DNA from: Streptococcus oralis
Lineage (GTDB): Bacteria > Bacillota > Bacilli > Lactobacillales > Streptococcaceae
Assembly: GCF_023611505.1 (NCBI RefSeq)
Contig: NZ_CP097843.1
Coordinates: 1,984,001 to 2,048,000 of the forward strand
Length of the DNA stretch: 64,000 nt
Reading direction: 5' to 3'
A model generated the notes under the pieces. It searched no databases, was not told the DNA's origin, and saw only the letters and a program-made list of their open reading frames with translations. The position numbers were made by a program, and so were the translations under genes. This document shows positions 1-6,911 of this stretch, piece after piece. Every line of letters begins with the position of its first letter. The first letter of the stretch is position 1.

Positions 1-529
1 TCTGGTGAGCCATAAACTCAGCTTTCCCTACGATCCCTGCATCGTAGCTAGAGAACCAAGTATAAGCTCCTCCTGTACCGTCTCCGACATTCGCTCCAGG
101 CTTTGTCCCACTTAAATCAACACTATCTTCACCATACGTCGCAAGAGTAACTGGAAAATTACTTTTACTAGAGGTTTTAACACCTCCCATATTGTGAGCT
201 TTCCAGAAGGAAGTACCATTAGGATTCGTAAAATTGAAGCCATTCTCTATCATTGTTTGAGTGATAGAAGCTGAAGGTAGGAAACCTCCTGCCTTCCAAG
301 ACAGGATATAGGCTTCCTTGTGCTTTTTTACAAATTCATCGATGGAACCATCAGCTGAAGAAACTGTGGAGTCGCCAGTTGAAGATGTTGTTTCTACAGC
401 ACCACAATCATTTCTTCCATTATTAGTTACAGCTCCCATTATCCCAACTAACATGGTTATCCCAACATTGATAATTAATAGGAGAGCCACAAAAGGAATG
501 AGGATCTTCAGTTTAAATATTTTTTTCAT
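1..529 (-). CDS. secreted cell-wall hydrolase of the conjugation apparatus (partial, C-terminus outside window)
   Basis: The gene starts at ATG 529 with a GAGG ribosome site 6 bases upstream and runs off the left edge. The N-terminus has one membrane segment (about residues 6-30) and then a Ser/Thr-rich linker. The region from about residue 60 reads like a glucosaminidase/lysozyme-like domain (SITQTMIENGF, followed by NPNGTSFWKAHNMGG), as found in the bifunctional glucosaminidase-CHAP hydrolases (TrsG/VirB1 type) that open peptidoglycan for the mating channel. It is the last visible gene of the VirB4 operon, which fits that role. The presence of a C-terminal CHAP domain is an expectation, not seen. 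Confidence 0.7.
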   Translation of the reverse strand, partial: MKKIFKLKILIPFVALLLIINVGITMLVGIMGAVTNNGRNDCGAVETTSSTGDSTVSSADGSIDEFVKKHKEAYILSWKAGGFLPSASITQTMIENGFNFTNPNGTSFWKAHNMGGVKTSSKSNFPVTLATYGEDSVDLSGTKPGANVGDGTGGAYTWFSSYDAGIVGKAEFMAHQ

Positions 530-544
530 GGATACCTCGCTTAT

Positions 545-796
545 TTACCACAATCCTAATATTGTTCGCAAAATTCCATAAAAAACTAAAAATACAATAA
601 ATCCTATTCCAATCTTCTTGAGACCGTTCAAAAACTCCTTATCTCGTTCTTTTTGTGCTTCCAGTCGTTTTGGATCAGATTCTCCCTCTGAAGCGAAATA
701 ATCTCTTTCTTGTTGCATGCGATATTTACGAATCAATACGTATTGATCAAATCTCTGCTTAGTCCTGGCAATCATTCCTAGTTTATTTTTGGCCAT
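545..796 (-). CDS. small C-terminally membrane-anchored conjugation protein (TrsF-like position)
   Basis: This 83-residue protein has a basic, charged N-terminal two-thirds (KQRFDQYVLIRKYRMQQER) and one membrane segment near the C-terminus (about residues 63-80). It lies 19 bases after the VirB4 gene and 15 bases before the hydrolase gene, in one operon. Its place matches trsF in staphylococcal conjugative plasmids; sequence homology was not tested. No catalytic motif is visible. Confidence 0.7.
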   Translation of the reverse strand: MAKNKLGMIARTKQRFDQYVLIRKYRMQQERDYFASEGESDPKRLEAQKERDKEFLNGLKKIGIGFIVFLVFYGILRTILGLW

Positions 797-815
797 TCTG
801 GTTTACCTTCCTTTC

Positions 816-2762
816 TTACTCAATACCGCCATAGCGCTCAACTTCAGGGGCTAACAGCTGTTGGTTAAAGACCAGATTTCCTACCCCTGCAATATTCATG
901 AATAACTGTCCTTTCTTCAGACGAGGCAAAGTCTCTAGTTCAGACTGGTTCATTGATCCAGATAAGGCGTTAGCTAGTAGAGGAACACTGGTTTCGTCCG
1001 TCTGAGCAAAAACTCTATATTGCATCAGACCAAAAATCCTCTGGACTGCCGTTACGTACGGATCCTTATGAGTGCCAATCCCCGTCTCAAACAGAATCCC
1101 TCGCAGTGAATTAACAGACAATACAACACCAGCAAAGTTTTCCCCCATTGTATCAATCATATCAGCCAGAAGGTTGACACTACTTTCATGCTTAGGGTCA
1201 ATGAGTGTCTGTGCCCCACTAATATTGACAATATAGTGCTGCATATCCATCTCCGTTAAGTCAGGACGTCTCTTCAGTAATTGCTTACAGCGTTTTCCGT
1301 TATTGACAATATCAGCCGAGACAAGTGAAAGAACAGAGAATATTTGAACATTTAACAAATGAGGGGCATTCTTCAAACCTGAGAAGTCAAATGTCACAAC
1401 TTGCTCTGAAGAAATATCTTGAAATTTGGTTGTCCCCTCGAAAATTTCTGCGTTTGTTGTCAATAGTTCGTTAAACGTGTTGTAAATACGCTTAACAGCC
1501 TTGTGTTCGGCTTTATCCGTACTAGTTTGTTCCAGTCGACGTTTGTAGGCATCAACAAACAAAATAAAATCAGACAGAATAGGATACTCTTCCTTCACAA
1601 TATCCGTCGCTTTCAGTTTTTCTGGATTCAATGAAGGATTTCGAGCCCACATATTTCCCTCAATATAAAACTCATTCAGGAGAGTTCCAAATGTGATTAA
1701 ATCGTCTCCTGTCACTTCATTATTCAGGAGTTTATAGATACTCTTCAGTTTCTCGATATGAAGGTTGTAGGATTTCTTCTTATCGATTTCAGTTCCTGCT
1801 TCATTGGTCACTGTTGGAAATACCTGGAAGATATTGATACGGTTAGCCTCACCTGATAAATCAAGAATCAATCCATGTTGTTTTCGTGTCTGATCAAGAA
1901 ACTGGCCAGTAGCATCAAAGTTACGAATATAATGCCCCTTCGCATAGAGACCGTCTGTGTGTTTCATAAGAAAAGATCGTTGTCCCATCTTTGGATTTCC
2001 AGATAGGATCATAAAGGATCGTGTTCTTTTCTCGTCACGTTCTAGAAAATTGAAATTTACCGCTCCGTTCGTTGGAGTCCATCCAAGATAGAAGCCTTTC
2101 TCATCTTCTAGCTTCGTATGATTAAAGAAATATCCACCAGCTATTGAGTGAGCTGGAGTCGGTATCCCTCTTCGATGATTGGGCAAATCAATCTGATATT
2201 CGGCTGGAATAAATGGAGCATGGTATTCAAAATCTAATTCTCCAGACAGAATAGTGGATTTGAATTTCGACGTTTTGTCTTTGACTTCTTCAACCTTCTT
2301 GAATAACTCTTCTTTGATTGATGCAAACACAAAGACACGAATATACATCCCATACATAGCTATATTCCGCTTATCAATTTCACGGCTTAGTTTATTAAGA
2401 TTGTCAATCTCATCTAGTTCTTTCCGATTATTGGTTAGTTTGCTATTGTTTGTAATCCGTGTTGACTTCTCTTCAATAGAGTCCTCAATCTCTTTTTGAA
2501 GCTGTCTATTATCCTCCTTGTACAGTGACAGGAAGGAACGTGTTCCAGGAAGCAACAACAATTCAGAAAGCCAAAAACGATCCATTCCTTCAGTTGGATA
2601 CTCATAATAGTGTAAGACCGTATGGCATCCATCTCCACTTATCCAGAAACGATCATCCTTTTTAAAATCAATATTTCCTTGCGGTTGAATCTGGCTAAGG
2701 AAAGCAAGGTCATATCCTTCATTCTTTAATTGTCTTTGTCTACGTTTTGATAAATCAGGCAT
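816..2762 (-). CDS. VirB4/TrsE-family conjugation protein with degenerate Walker motifs
   Basis: The predicted protein has 648 residues. The start at 2762 is chosen because AGGAGA sits 8 bases upstream, right after the stop of the previous gene; an upstream in-frame start at 2786 would overlap that gene. The N-terminal half fits the VirB4 fold (YEYPTEGMDRFWLSELLLLP) with a charged insertion about residues 95-130. The P-loop position (about residue 252) reads GNPKMGQRS, where a canonical GxxxxGK[ST] is expected, so the lysine is missing. The Walker B position (about residue 514) reads YIVNISGAQTL where a DE pair is expected. The family normally powers pilus assembly and transfer; this copy looks unable to hydrolyse ATP. 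Confidence 0.82.
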   Translation of the reverse strand: MPDLSKRRQRQLKNEGYDLAFLSQIQPQGNIDFKKDDRFWISGDGCHTVLHYYEYPTEGMDRFWLSELLLLPGTRSFLSLYKEDNRQLQKEIEDSIEEKSTRITNNSKLTNNRKELDEIDNLNKLSREIDKRNIAMYGMYIRVFVFASIKEELFKKVEEVKDKTSKFKSTILSGELDFEYHAPFIPAEYQIDLPNHRRGIPTPAHSIAGGYFFNHTKLEDEKGFYLGWTPTNGAVNFNFLERDEKRTRSFMILSGNPKMGQRSFLMKHTDGLYAKGHYIRNFDATGQFLDQTRKQHGLILDLSGEANRINIFQVFPTVTNEAGTEIDKKKSYNLHIEKLKSIYKLLNNEVTGDDLITFGTLLNEFYIEGNMWARNPSLNPEKLKATDIVKEEYPILSDFILFVDAYKRRLEQTSTDKAEHKAVKRIYNTFNELLTTNAEIFEGTTKFQDISSEQVVTFDFSGLKNAPHLLNVQIFSVLSLVSADIVNNGKRCKQLLKRRPDLTEMDMQHYIVNISGAQTLIDPKHESSVNLLADMIDTMGENFAGVVLSVNSLRGILFETGIGTHKDPYVTAVQRIFGLMQYRVFAQTDETSVPLLANALSGSMNQSELETLPRLKKGQLFMNIAGVGNLVFNQQLLAPEVERYGGIE

Positions 2763-2772
2763 GCTATCTCTC

Positions 2773-3420
2773 CTACACTTTCTCATTCATATTGTTGTAT
2801 TGCTTTATAATCTGAATTTTCTTCCTGTAGCTGATATCTTGTGGAACAAAATCATTATTTCCATAGGTTTTAGCCTTACGAACCAATTCGTCCAATTCGG
2901 TTGTTGTAGGTGCAAATAGCCACAGTATGAACTCTGTATTATAGACTTCTTGTCGGATGCTTTCTTCAACTTTAATTTGGCTTTGAAGCCAAATTTCACG
3001 ATCCTTGAGTTGTAAAAAACGTCTATCATTTATTGATAACTTAGACATTTCTTGTCGCACTAAATCCAAATGATGGCGTAAGTCAGAAATTTGCGTATCT
3101 GTATTTGTTGGTAAAGTTGTCGTCTCCACTTGGATATTCGATCCAAATCGAGTCAACCAGGTTTCAAAATTTTCAATGGTTCTCATAACCTCGTTATAAG
3201 ACATCGATCCTAAATCTTTACCTGGTATCTCCATCAGCTGCAAGTAGCCATAATCAACTAACTGGATATAAGCCTGGCTGTTCGGAATGATTGATTTTAC
3301 ATCTAACAACTCAACGCAAGAATGTAAATCAAAATATTCCTGCGTTTGTTTCTTTGTTTCTTGAAGACGTCCCAGAGGGCGTTTCTCGTTTTTTGAGGGT
3401 TGAATTTGTTTAATCGCCAT
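2773..3420 (-). CDS. TrsD-like conjugation protein
   Basis: This is a 215-residue soluble protein with a coiled-coil-prone centre (about residues 110-150). The N-terminal half includes TQEYFDL and IQLVDYGYLQLMEIPG, resembling the N-terminal domain of VirB4 proteins. Its gene lies immediately before virB4 and overlaps the preceding stop codon by one base (TAATG), indicating translational coupling. In pSK41-type systems the protein at this place is TrsD. It may be a partner of VirB4, or the split-off N-terminal domain of an ancestral VirB4; sequence alone does not decide. Confidence 0.6.
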   Translation of the reverse strand: MAIKQIQPSKNEKRPLGRLQETKKQTQEYFDLHSCVELLDVKSIIPNSQAYIQLVDYGYLQLMEIPGKDLGSMSYNEVMRTIENFETWLTRFGSNIQVETTTLPTNTDTQISDLRHHLDLVRQEMSKLSINDRRFLQLKDREIWLQSQIKVEESIRQEVYNTEFILWLFAPTTTELDELVRKAKTYGNNDFVPQDISYRKKIQIIKQYNNMNEKV

Positions 3421-3728
3421 TATGGTTTTCTCCTTCTGATATAATTCAAGCTAATATAACGTTTTCTTCTTCGTCTGAAGAAAAGAAACATGCTGTGCCA
3501 ATTCTTTTTGCCACCGTTAGCTGGTAACACCAGATACAAACTCAGAACTGGTGTTAAAAAAATGAATGCGAACATCTGTATCCACTGGCTTTTGGGAAAG
3601 ATTTTTAAGCCAACGCTCAAAGCGATTACTCCAGTAATTCCTACAAAAGCAATATCCAGGATAAGAAGGCCTATAATCTTGACTTTAGCGTAGATGTCTC
3701 TAGGTACACCGTATTTTTCATCGTACAT
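3420..3728 (-). CDS. TrsC/TcpE-like small inner-membrane conjugation protein
   Basis: The protein has 102 residues with two membrane segments (about residues 20-45 and 48-72) and a very basic C-terminus (FFRRRRKRYISLNYIRRRKP). ATG at 3728 is preferred over an upstream GTG at 3761 because AAGGAGA lies 8 bases before it. The two-helix layout and the place before TrsD and VirB4 match VirB3/TcpE/TrsC proteins, which dock the VirB4 ATPase to the channel. It is the first gene after the promoter at 3772-3800 and so heads the operon that runs to the left edge. Confidence 0.65.
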   Translation of the reverse strand: MYDEKYGVPRDIYAKVKIIGLLILDIAFVGITGVIALSVGLKIFPKSQWIQMFAFIFLTPVLSLYLVLPANGGKKNWHSMFLFFRRRRKRYISLNYIRRRKP

Positions 3729-3771
3729 TAATTTCTCCTTTATATTTGTTTTGACACTCACATTATAATGA

Positions 3772-3800
3772 ATAATCGAAAATATCTTTTAAAGGGACAA
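3772..3800 (-). promoter_or_regulatory. transfer-regulon promoter copy 1
   Basis: On the minus strand TTGTCCCTTTAA begins at 3800, and GATTAT lies 17 bases after the TTGTCC (3772-3777). It precedes the TrsC-like gene. It is one of seven copies of the same arrangement in this element. Confidence 0.65.
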
Positions 3801-3832
3801 TAGCATTTTCACCATCATCCTTCAGGAAAGAA

Positions 3833-3864
3833 TTGTACAAAAAGTTATATACTTTTTTGAACAA
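3833..3864. promoter_or_regulatory. 32-bp palindromic operator-like site, copy 1
   Basis: This is a near-complete palindrome: TTGTACAAAAAGTTAT followed by its slightly mismatched reverse complement. It sits 33 bases upstream of the TTGTCC box of promoter copy 1. Related sites occur at 6876-6907, 10378-10409 and 20739-20770. Confidence 0.6.
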
Positions 3865-3866
3865 TA

Positions 3867-3893
3867 AAAGAAGCCTCAATCTTGAGACTTCTT
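3867..3893 (-). terminator. terminator of the BRCT gene
   Basis: On the minus strand GAAGTCTCAAGATTGAGGCTTC folds into a hairpin followed by TTTTATTG. The stem overlaps the last codons of the BRCT protein gene. Confidence 0.75.
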
Positions 3894-4157
3894 GACTAAA
3901 TCAAAGAATGATTCTTCAGAAAGGAAAGTGATGGATTGACCTTCTGATATTCTTCTAAGCGCTGCATCATGCTTTTTAGACCGTTTATCTGGATCAAAAA
4001 GATCCAACTGCTTGTGTCCTAAAACCAATATATCTGTTTTATTAGATACATAGCTTTGCACGACAGCTCCTTTACTTTCTAAAAATCGTATGGCTTCTTC
4101 TCGAGTTAGAGGACGTAGGCTTCCTGTGATAACAATGTTCTTTTCTGTTAAATCCAT
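3876..4157 (-). CDS. single-domain BRCT protein
   Basis: The whole 93-residue protein is one BRCT domain. NIVITGSLRPLTREEAIRFL gives the first strand and helix, then KGAVVQSYVSNKTDILVLG follows, with a C-terminal helix ending FFDLVKK. The pattern is closest to the BRCT domain at the end of bacterial NAD-dependent DNA ligase, but no ligase is present. BRCT domains bind protein or nicked/branched DNA. Lying between the VirB6-like gene and the VirB4 operon, it is likely co-transcribed with the VirB6-like gene (8 bases apart). Its role in transfer is unknown. Confidence 0.85.
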   Translation of the reverse strand: MDLTEKNIVITGSLRPLTREEAIRFLESKGAVVQSYVSNKTDILVLGHKQLDLFDPDKRSKKHDAALRRISEGQSITFLSEESFFDLVKKSQD

Positions 4158-4165
4158 AGTTCAGC

Positions 4166-6205
4166 CTATTCTTCTTCATCGTCACTCTCAGCACCTGTTA
4201 TATGACGTCCTCCCTGCATACGCTGTCCTGCTTGTTGCATTTGTTGGTTCATGTAATTCATTTGATTCATGCTCTGTTGAAATTTTTGTTGAGAAGAATC
4301 AGGCTGTGCTGGTGGTTGTGATTCTGAAACTGGTGCATCTGCAGGTGGATTTGGATCTTGAATTGGGGACTCCATTTCTTCAGCTGAAGGAGTTGGATCG
4401 ACAATAGGTGCATCTGTTGTTCCTGGATCAATTGGAGGCTCAGGAATATCAATTGGTCCAGGCTGCTGATCAATTCCAGGAACAGCATCATTTTTCAGAG
4501 CGTTATAGGTCGCATTTTGAGCAGAGGCAGCTTTATCATCCAGCTTATCTAAAGCGCTACCAACTGCCCCTTTCGTATTTTGCATGGCTTCAAAAGCTTT
4601 CCATTCTGCCAAATCAACCATATTACTTACACCACCTTTGGCCGCATTCATCAAGCCCTGGTCTTTTACAGAGTTCAAAGCACCTTGAATACCACCTCCA
4701 GTTCTGGCAAGGCTATTTCCTAGAATCTGACTTCCTTTAGACAAGGCATCTGGAGCTTTTTTAGCCATATCCATACCAAATTGGCCAAGTGCCATACCAC
4801 CATTAAAGAGACCACCTGCTCCAGCCGCAAAGGCATTCCCCATCATCATAGCACCTAGCAATTGTTGAGCTGTTTCACTATGACCAGTCGAAACTCCAAG
4901 CCAGCGCTCGATCATGGCCACTCCTTGCATTGCTGCAAAGAATACTCCAACATAGACAAAGGCAGCGGCGAGACACTGTTCCCACATATTGAGTCCATCA
5001 AAGAATCCGCCAGAAAGCTTAGATACTGCTGAAACAGAAAGGATTGGTAAATCTCTGAAAATCTCAAGTGTTACACGCATAATGATAACTTCAAAGAAAA
5101 TTCCTGCTAAAGCACCACCAATCGTTCTTAACAGCTCTTTGTATTTCTTTGAGTTTGATAGGGAGCTATAACCAAGAATCGGAGAAATCATTGCTTCAAT
5201 CAGAATATCAAAAACTGATTTGACGAGCTTGATGATCATGCTGACCAATAGAACAATCAGGATAATGTACTGAAGAAACATCCCTATCCAGTTGACTTTA
5301 TAGCGCATATAAACGGATTCAAAGGCACTCAATTGATTAATGAGGCGATGTTCTGTGATGCTTTCAACTCCAGTATTATTGGAATTCAACTTATGGAGGA
5401 ACAAGCCTTTAATACCAGGTATTTTGTCTTCGCCCTCTATATCCTCCAACATTTTTGGATTTGTTGTACCATAGTTTGCCCCAAAATCAATCTTGGTCGC
5501 AAAATCAGTCGTGTCCCGCTGTTCAGGGTTATCCGTGATATTATTGACAGGGGTAGAGCCCTCTTGAACAGGCTTGATATAGCCATAGTCATCCATTGGA
5601 AACAACTCCGTAGAAAAATCCTTGTAGATCAAGACTTTTAAGTCTACCACATTATTTTTCATGGGTTGAAGAGCCAAGGAGGAAGTCGGTTGACTGCCAG
5701 ATGGCGCTTCACTAGTGACCGTCTGGATAGACATGGCATCCTGTGCCACTGCTGTTGAGATAGTGGTCAAAGCTAGTGGCAATACAGCAGTTACAGCCGT
5801 TACCAAAAGGAAATTCGTGATGACTCCTTTGTATTTGACTGGCTTTGTAAAAACTCCTGCGACGGCCGACACGACCAAAATCAGAGTAAACAAGGACGTC
5901 CCCAATAGCTGAAACCAGTAAAAGAACTGGCCTATAATCGTCTTCTGGTCGCCCAGATAACCGAAGAGGCCAAAGAGCTTAAACATATTATTAAAAACAT
6001 GTTCTAGGCTGGAAGTGATTTGATAAAGAGCCTTCGCAATCCCTCCTGGTAAATAGGTGAGAAATGCCATAAATGCAGGAGTCGGTTCTAAATAGTTATT
6101 CCAATAGGAATAGAACTCTGCCAGCTTTTTTGCATTCTCACCAGTAATCTTGCCATTGAGATCTTTGACCTCATTCACCAAATCTGAAAAGGTTTGATAG
6201 TGCAC
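4166..6205 (-). CDS. VirB6/TrsL-like polytopic channel protein
   Basis: The predicted length is 679 residues using GTG at 6205 with AGAAGG 7 bases upstream. The longer reading frame (to 6307) would run through the promoter at 6249-6278, so it is rejected. Several membrane segments cluster at about residues 75-165 and again at 310-480, separated by an extracellular region (about 170-300). The C-terminal 130 residues are Pro/Gln-rich and acidic (NQMNYMNQQMQQAGQRMQ, then ESDDEEE) and probably cytoplasmic. The architecture matches VirB6/TrbL-type proteins that form the membrane channel. It is driven by its own copy of the shared promoter. Confidence 0.75.
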   Translation of the reverse strand: MHYQTFSDLVNEVKDLNGKITGENAKKLAEFYSYWNNYLEPTPAFMAFLTYLPGGIAKALYQITSSLEHVFNNMFKLFGLFGYLGDQKTIIGQFFYWFQLLGTSLFTLILVVSAVAGVFTKPVKYKGVITNFLLVTAVTAVLPLALTTISTAVAQDAMSIQTVTSEAPSGSQPTSSLALQPMKNNVVDLKVLIYKDFSTELFPMDDYGYIKPVQEGSTPVNNITDNPEQRDTTDFATKIDFGANYGTTNPKMLEDIEGEDKIPGIKGLFLHKLNSNNTGVESITEHRLINQLSAFESVYMRYKVNWIGMFLQYIILIVLLVSMIIKLVKSVFDILIEAMISPILGYSSLSNSKKYKELLRTIGGALAGIFFEVIIMRVTLEIFRDLPILSVSAVSKLSGGFFDGLNMWEQCLAAAFVYVGVFFAAMQGVAMIERWLGVSTGHSETAQQLLGAMMMGNAFAAGAGGLFNGGMALGQFGMDMAKKAPDALSKGSQILGNSLARTGGGIQGALNSVKDQGLMNAAKGGVSNMVDLAEWKAFEAMQNTKGAVGSALDKLDDKAASAQNATYNALKNDAVPGIDQQPGPIDIPEPPIDPGTTDAPIVDPTPSAEEMESPIQDPNPPADAPVSESQPPAQPDSSQQKFQQSMNQMNYMNQQMQQAGQRMQGGRHITGAESDDEEE

Positions 6206-6248
6206 TAAAGGTACCTTCTTTCTTTTTAAGATACCCCTATCATATTCG

Positions 6249-6278
6249 ATAATGGCAAAATCGTTTTTAAAGGGACAA
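6249..6278 (-). promoter_or_regulatory. transfer-regulon promoter copy 2
   Basis: TTGTCCCTTTAA on the minus strand is followed by CATTAT, with 18 bases after TTGTCC. It lies about 45 bases upstream of the GTG chosen for the VirB6-like gene. Confidence 0.65.
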
Positions 6279-6291
6279 TGAAATTCTGACA

Positions 6292-6322
6292 AGAAAAAAA
6301 GCCTCAAGTAATTGAGACTTTT
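6292..6322 (-). terminator. terminator after the lipoprotein gene
   Basis: On the minus strand AAGTCTCAA and TTGAGGCTT form a stem with a four-base loop, followed by seven T. It lies directly downstream of the lipoprotein stop codon. Confidence 0.8.
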
Positions 6323-6327
6323 GTAAG

Positions 6328-6828
6328 TTAATCTGCGATTCCATTGAAATCATAGAAAGCATTGTCTTCTTTGTAGCCACGACGTAGTTCAATGATTCGG
6401 ATTTTTTTACCACCCTCGGTCAAGACCACTTGATAATAAGAGCGAGCTTCTTCAGGTTTATCTATATCTTTATAATCAACAGCTATTGTAAAGTTATCCT
6501 TTCCTTTCAGCTGACTCTCTAAACTAACAATAGTCCCTCTGAAAGCGGCTGGAATCCTCTTCACTTGTTCTTCTGAAAGAACACTATACTTAATGTCTCT
6601 ATCATCACCATTTGAGACTGTCTTATTCTCTTTATCAAATTTTACGGTAGATCCTGCTCCACCCGTAAAAACACCGCTCTCATAACCATCTTCTGGAGAA
6701 GAGCCTGTATAGCTATCCTTTAGCACATTTTTAGCAATAGAATCAGGTGATTTTTGACCACATGCTCCTAGTAAAATCAAGGCTAACCCTACTAAAACAA
6801 TTCTTAAAAAGTGCTTTGCTTTCATCAT
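6328..6828 (-). CDS. lipoprotein of unknown function
   Basis: This 166-residue protein has a type II signal peptide: basic start, hydrophobic core, then the lipobox LLGAC with Cys at about residue 23. The mature part is mixed alpha/beta and ends in a basic segment (KKIRIIELRRGYKEDNAF). It is probably anchored to the outer face of the membrane. It has its own consensus promoter (TTGCAA, 17 bp, TATAAT) overlapping a palindromic operator-like site, and its own terminator, so it is controlled separately from the flanking transfer genes. Entry exclusion or a channel accessory role is conceivable but unproven. Confidence 0.75.
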   Translation of the reverse strand: MMKAKHFLRIVLVGLALILLGACGQKSPDSIAKNVLKDSYTGSSPEDGYESGVFTGGAGSTVKFDKENKTVSNGDDRDIKYSVLSEEQVKRIPAAFRGTIVSLESQLKGKDNFTIAVDYKDIDKPEEARSYYQVVLTEGGKKIRIIELRRGYKEDNAFYDFNGIAD

Positions 6829-6854
6829 TTTTTCTCCTAATCATTATTTACCTC

Positions 6855-6883
6855 ATTATAACAAACATCATTTTTTCTTGCAA
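6855..6883 (-). promoter_or_regulatory. promoter of the lipoprotein gene
   Basis: The -35 TTGCAA (6878-6883) and -10 TATAAT (6855-6860) are separated by 17 bases on the minus strand. This differs from the seven TTGTCC promoters in the element. Confidence 0.75.
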
Positions 6884-6907
6884 GTGTTTATATAACTTAT
6901 TGTACAT
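6876..6907. promoter_or_regulatory. 32-bp palindromic operator-like site, copy 2 (one half degenerate)
   Basis: The minus strand reads GTACAATAAGTTATATAA, matching one half and the core of the palindrome at 3833-3864. It overlaps the -35 of the lipoprotein promoter, a position expected of a repressor site. Confidence 0.5.
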
Positions 6908-6911
6908 CTTT

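Noticed and set aside
6206..6307. Longer N-terminus for the VirB6-like protein
   Set aside because: The extension runs through the promoter motif at 6249-6278, and a GTG with a good ribosome site is available downstream.
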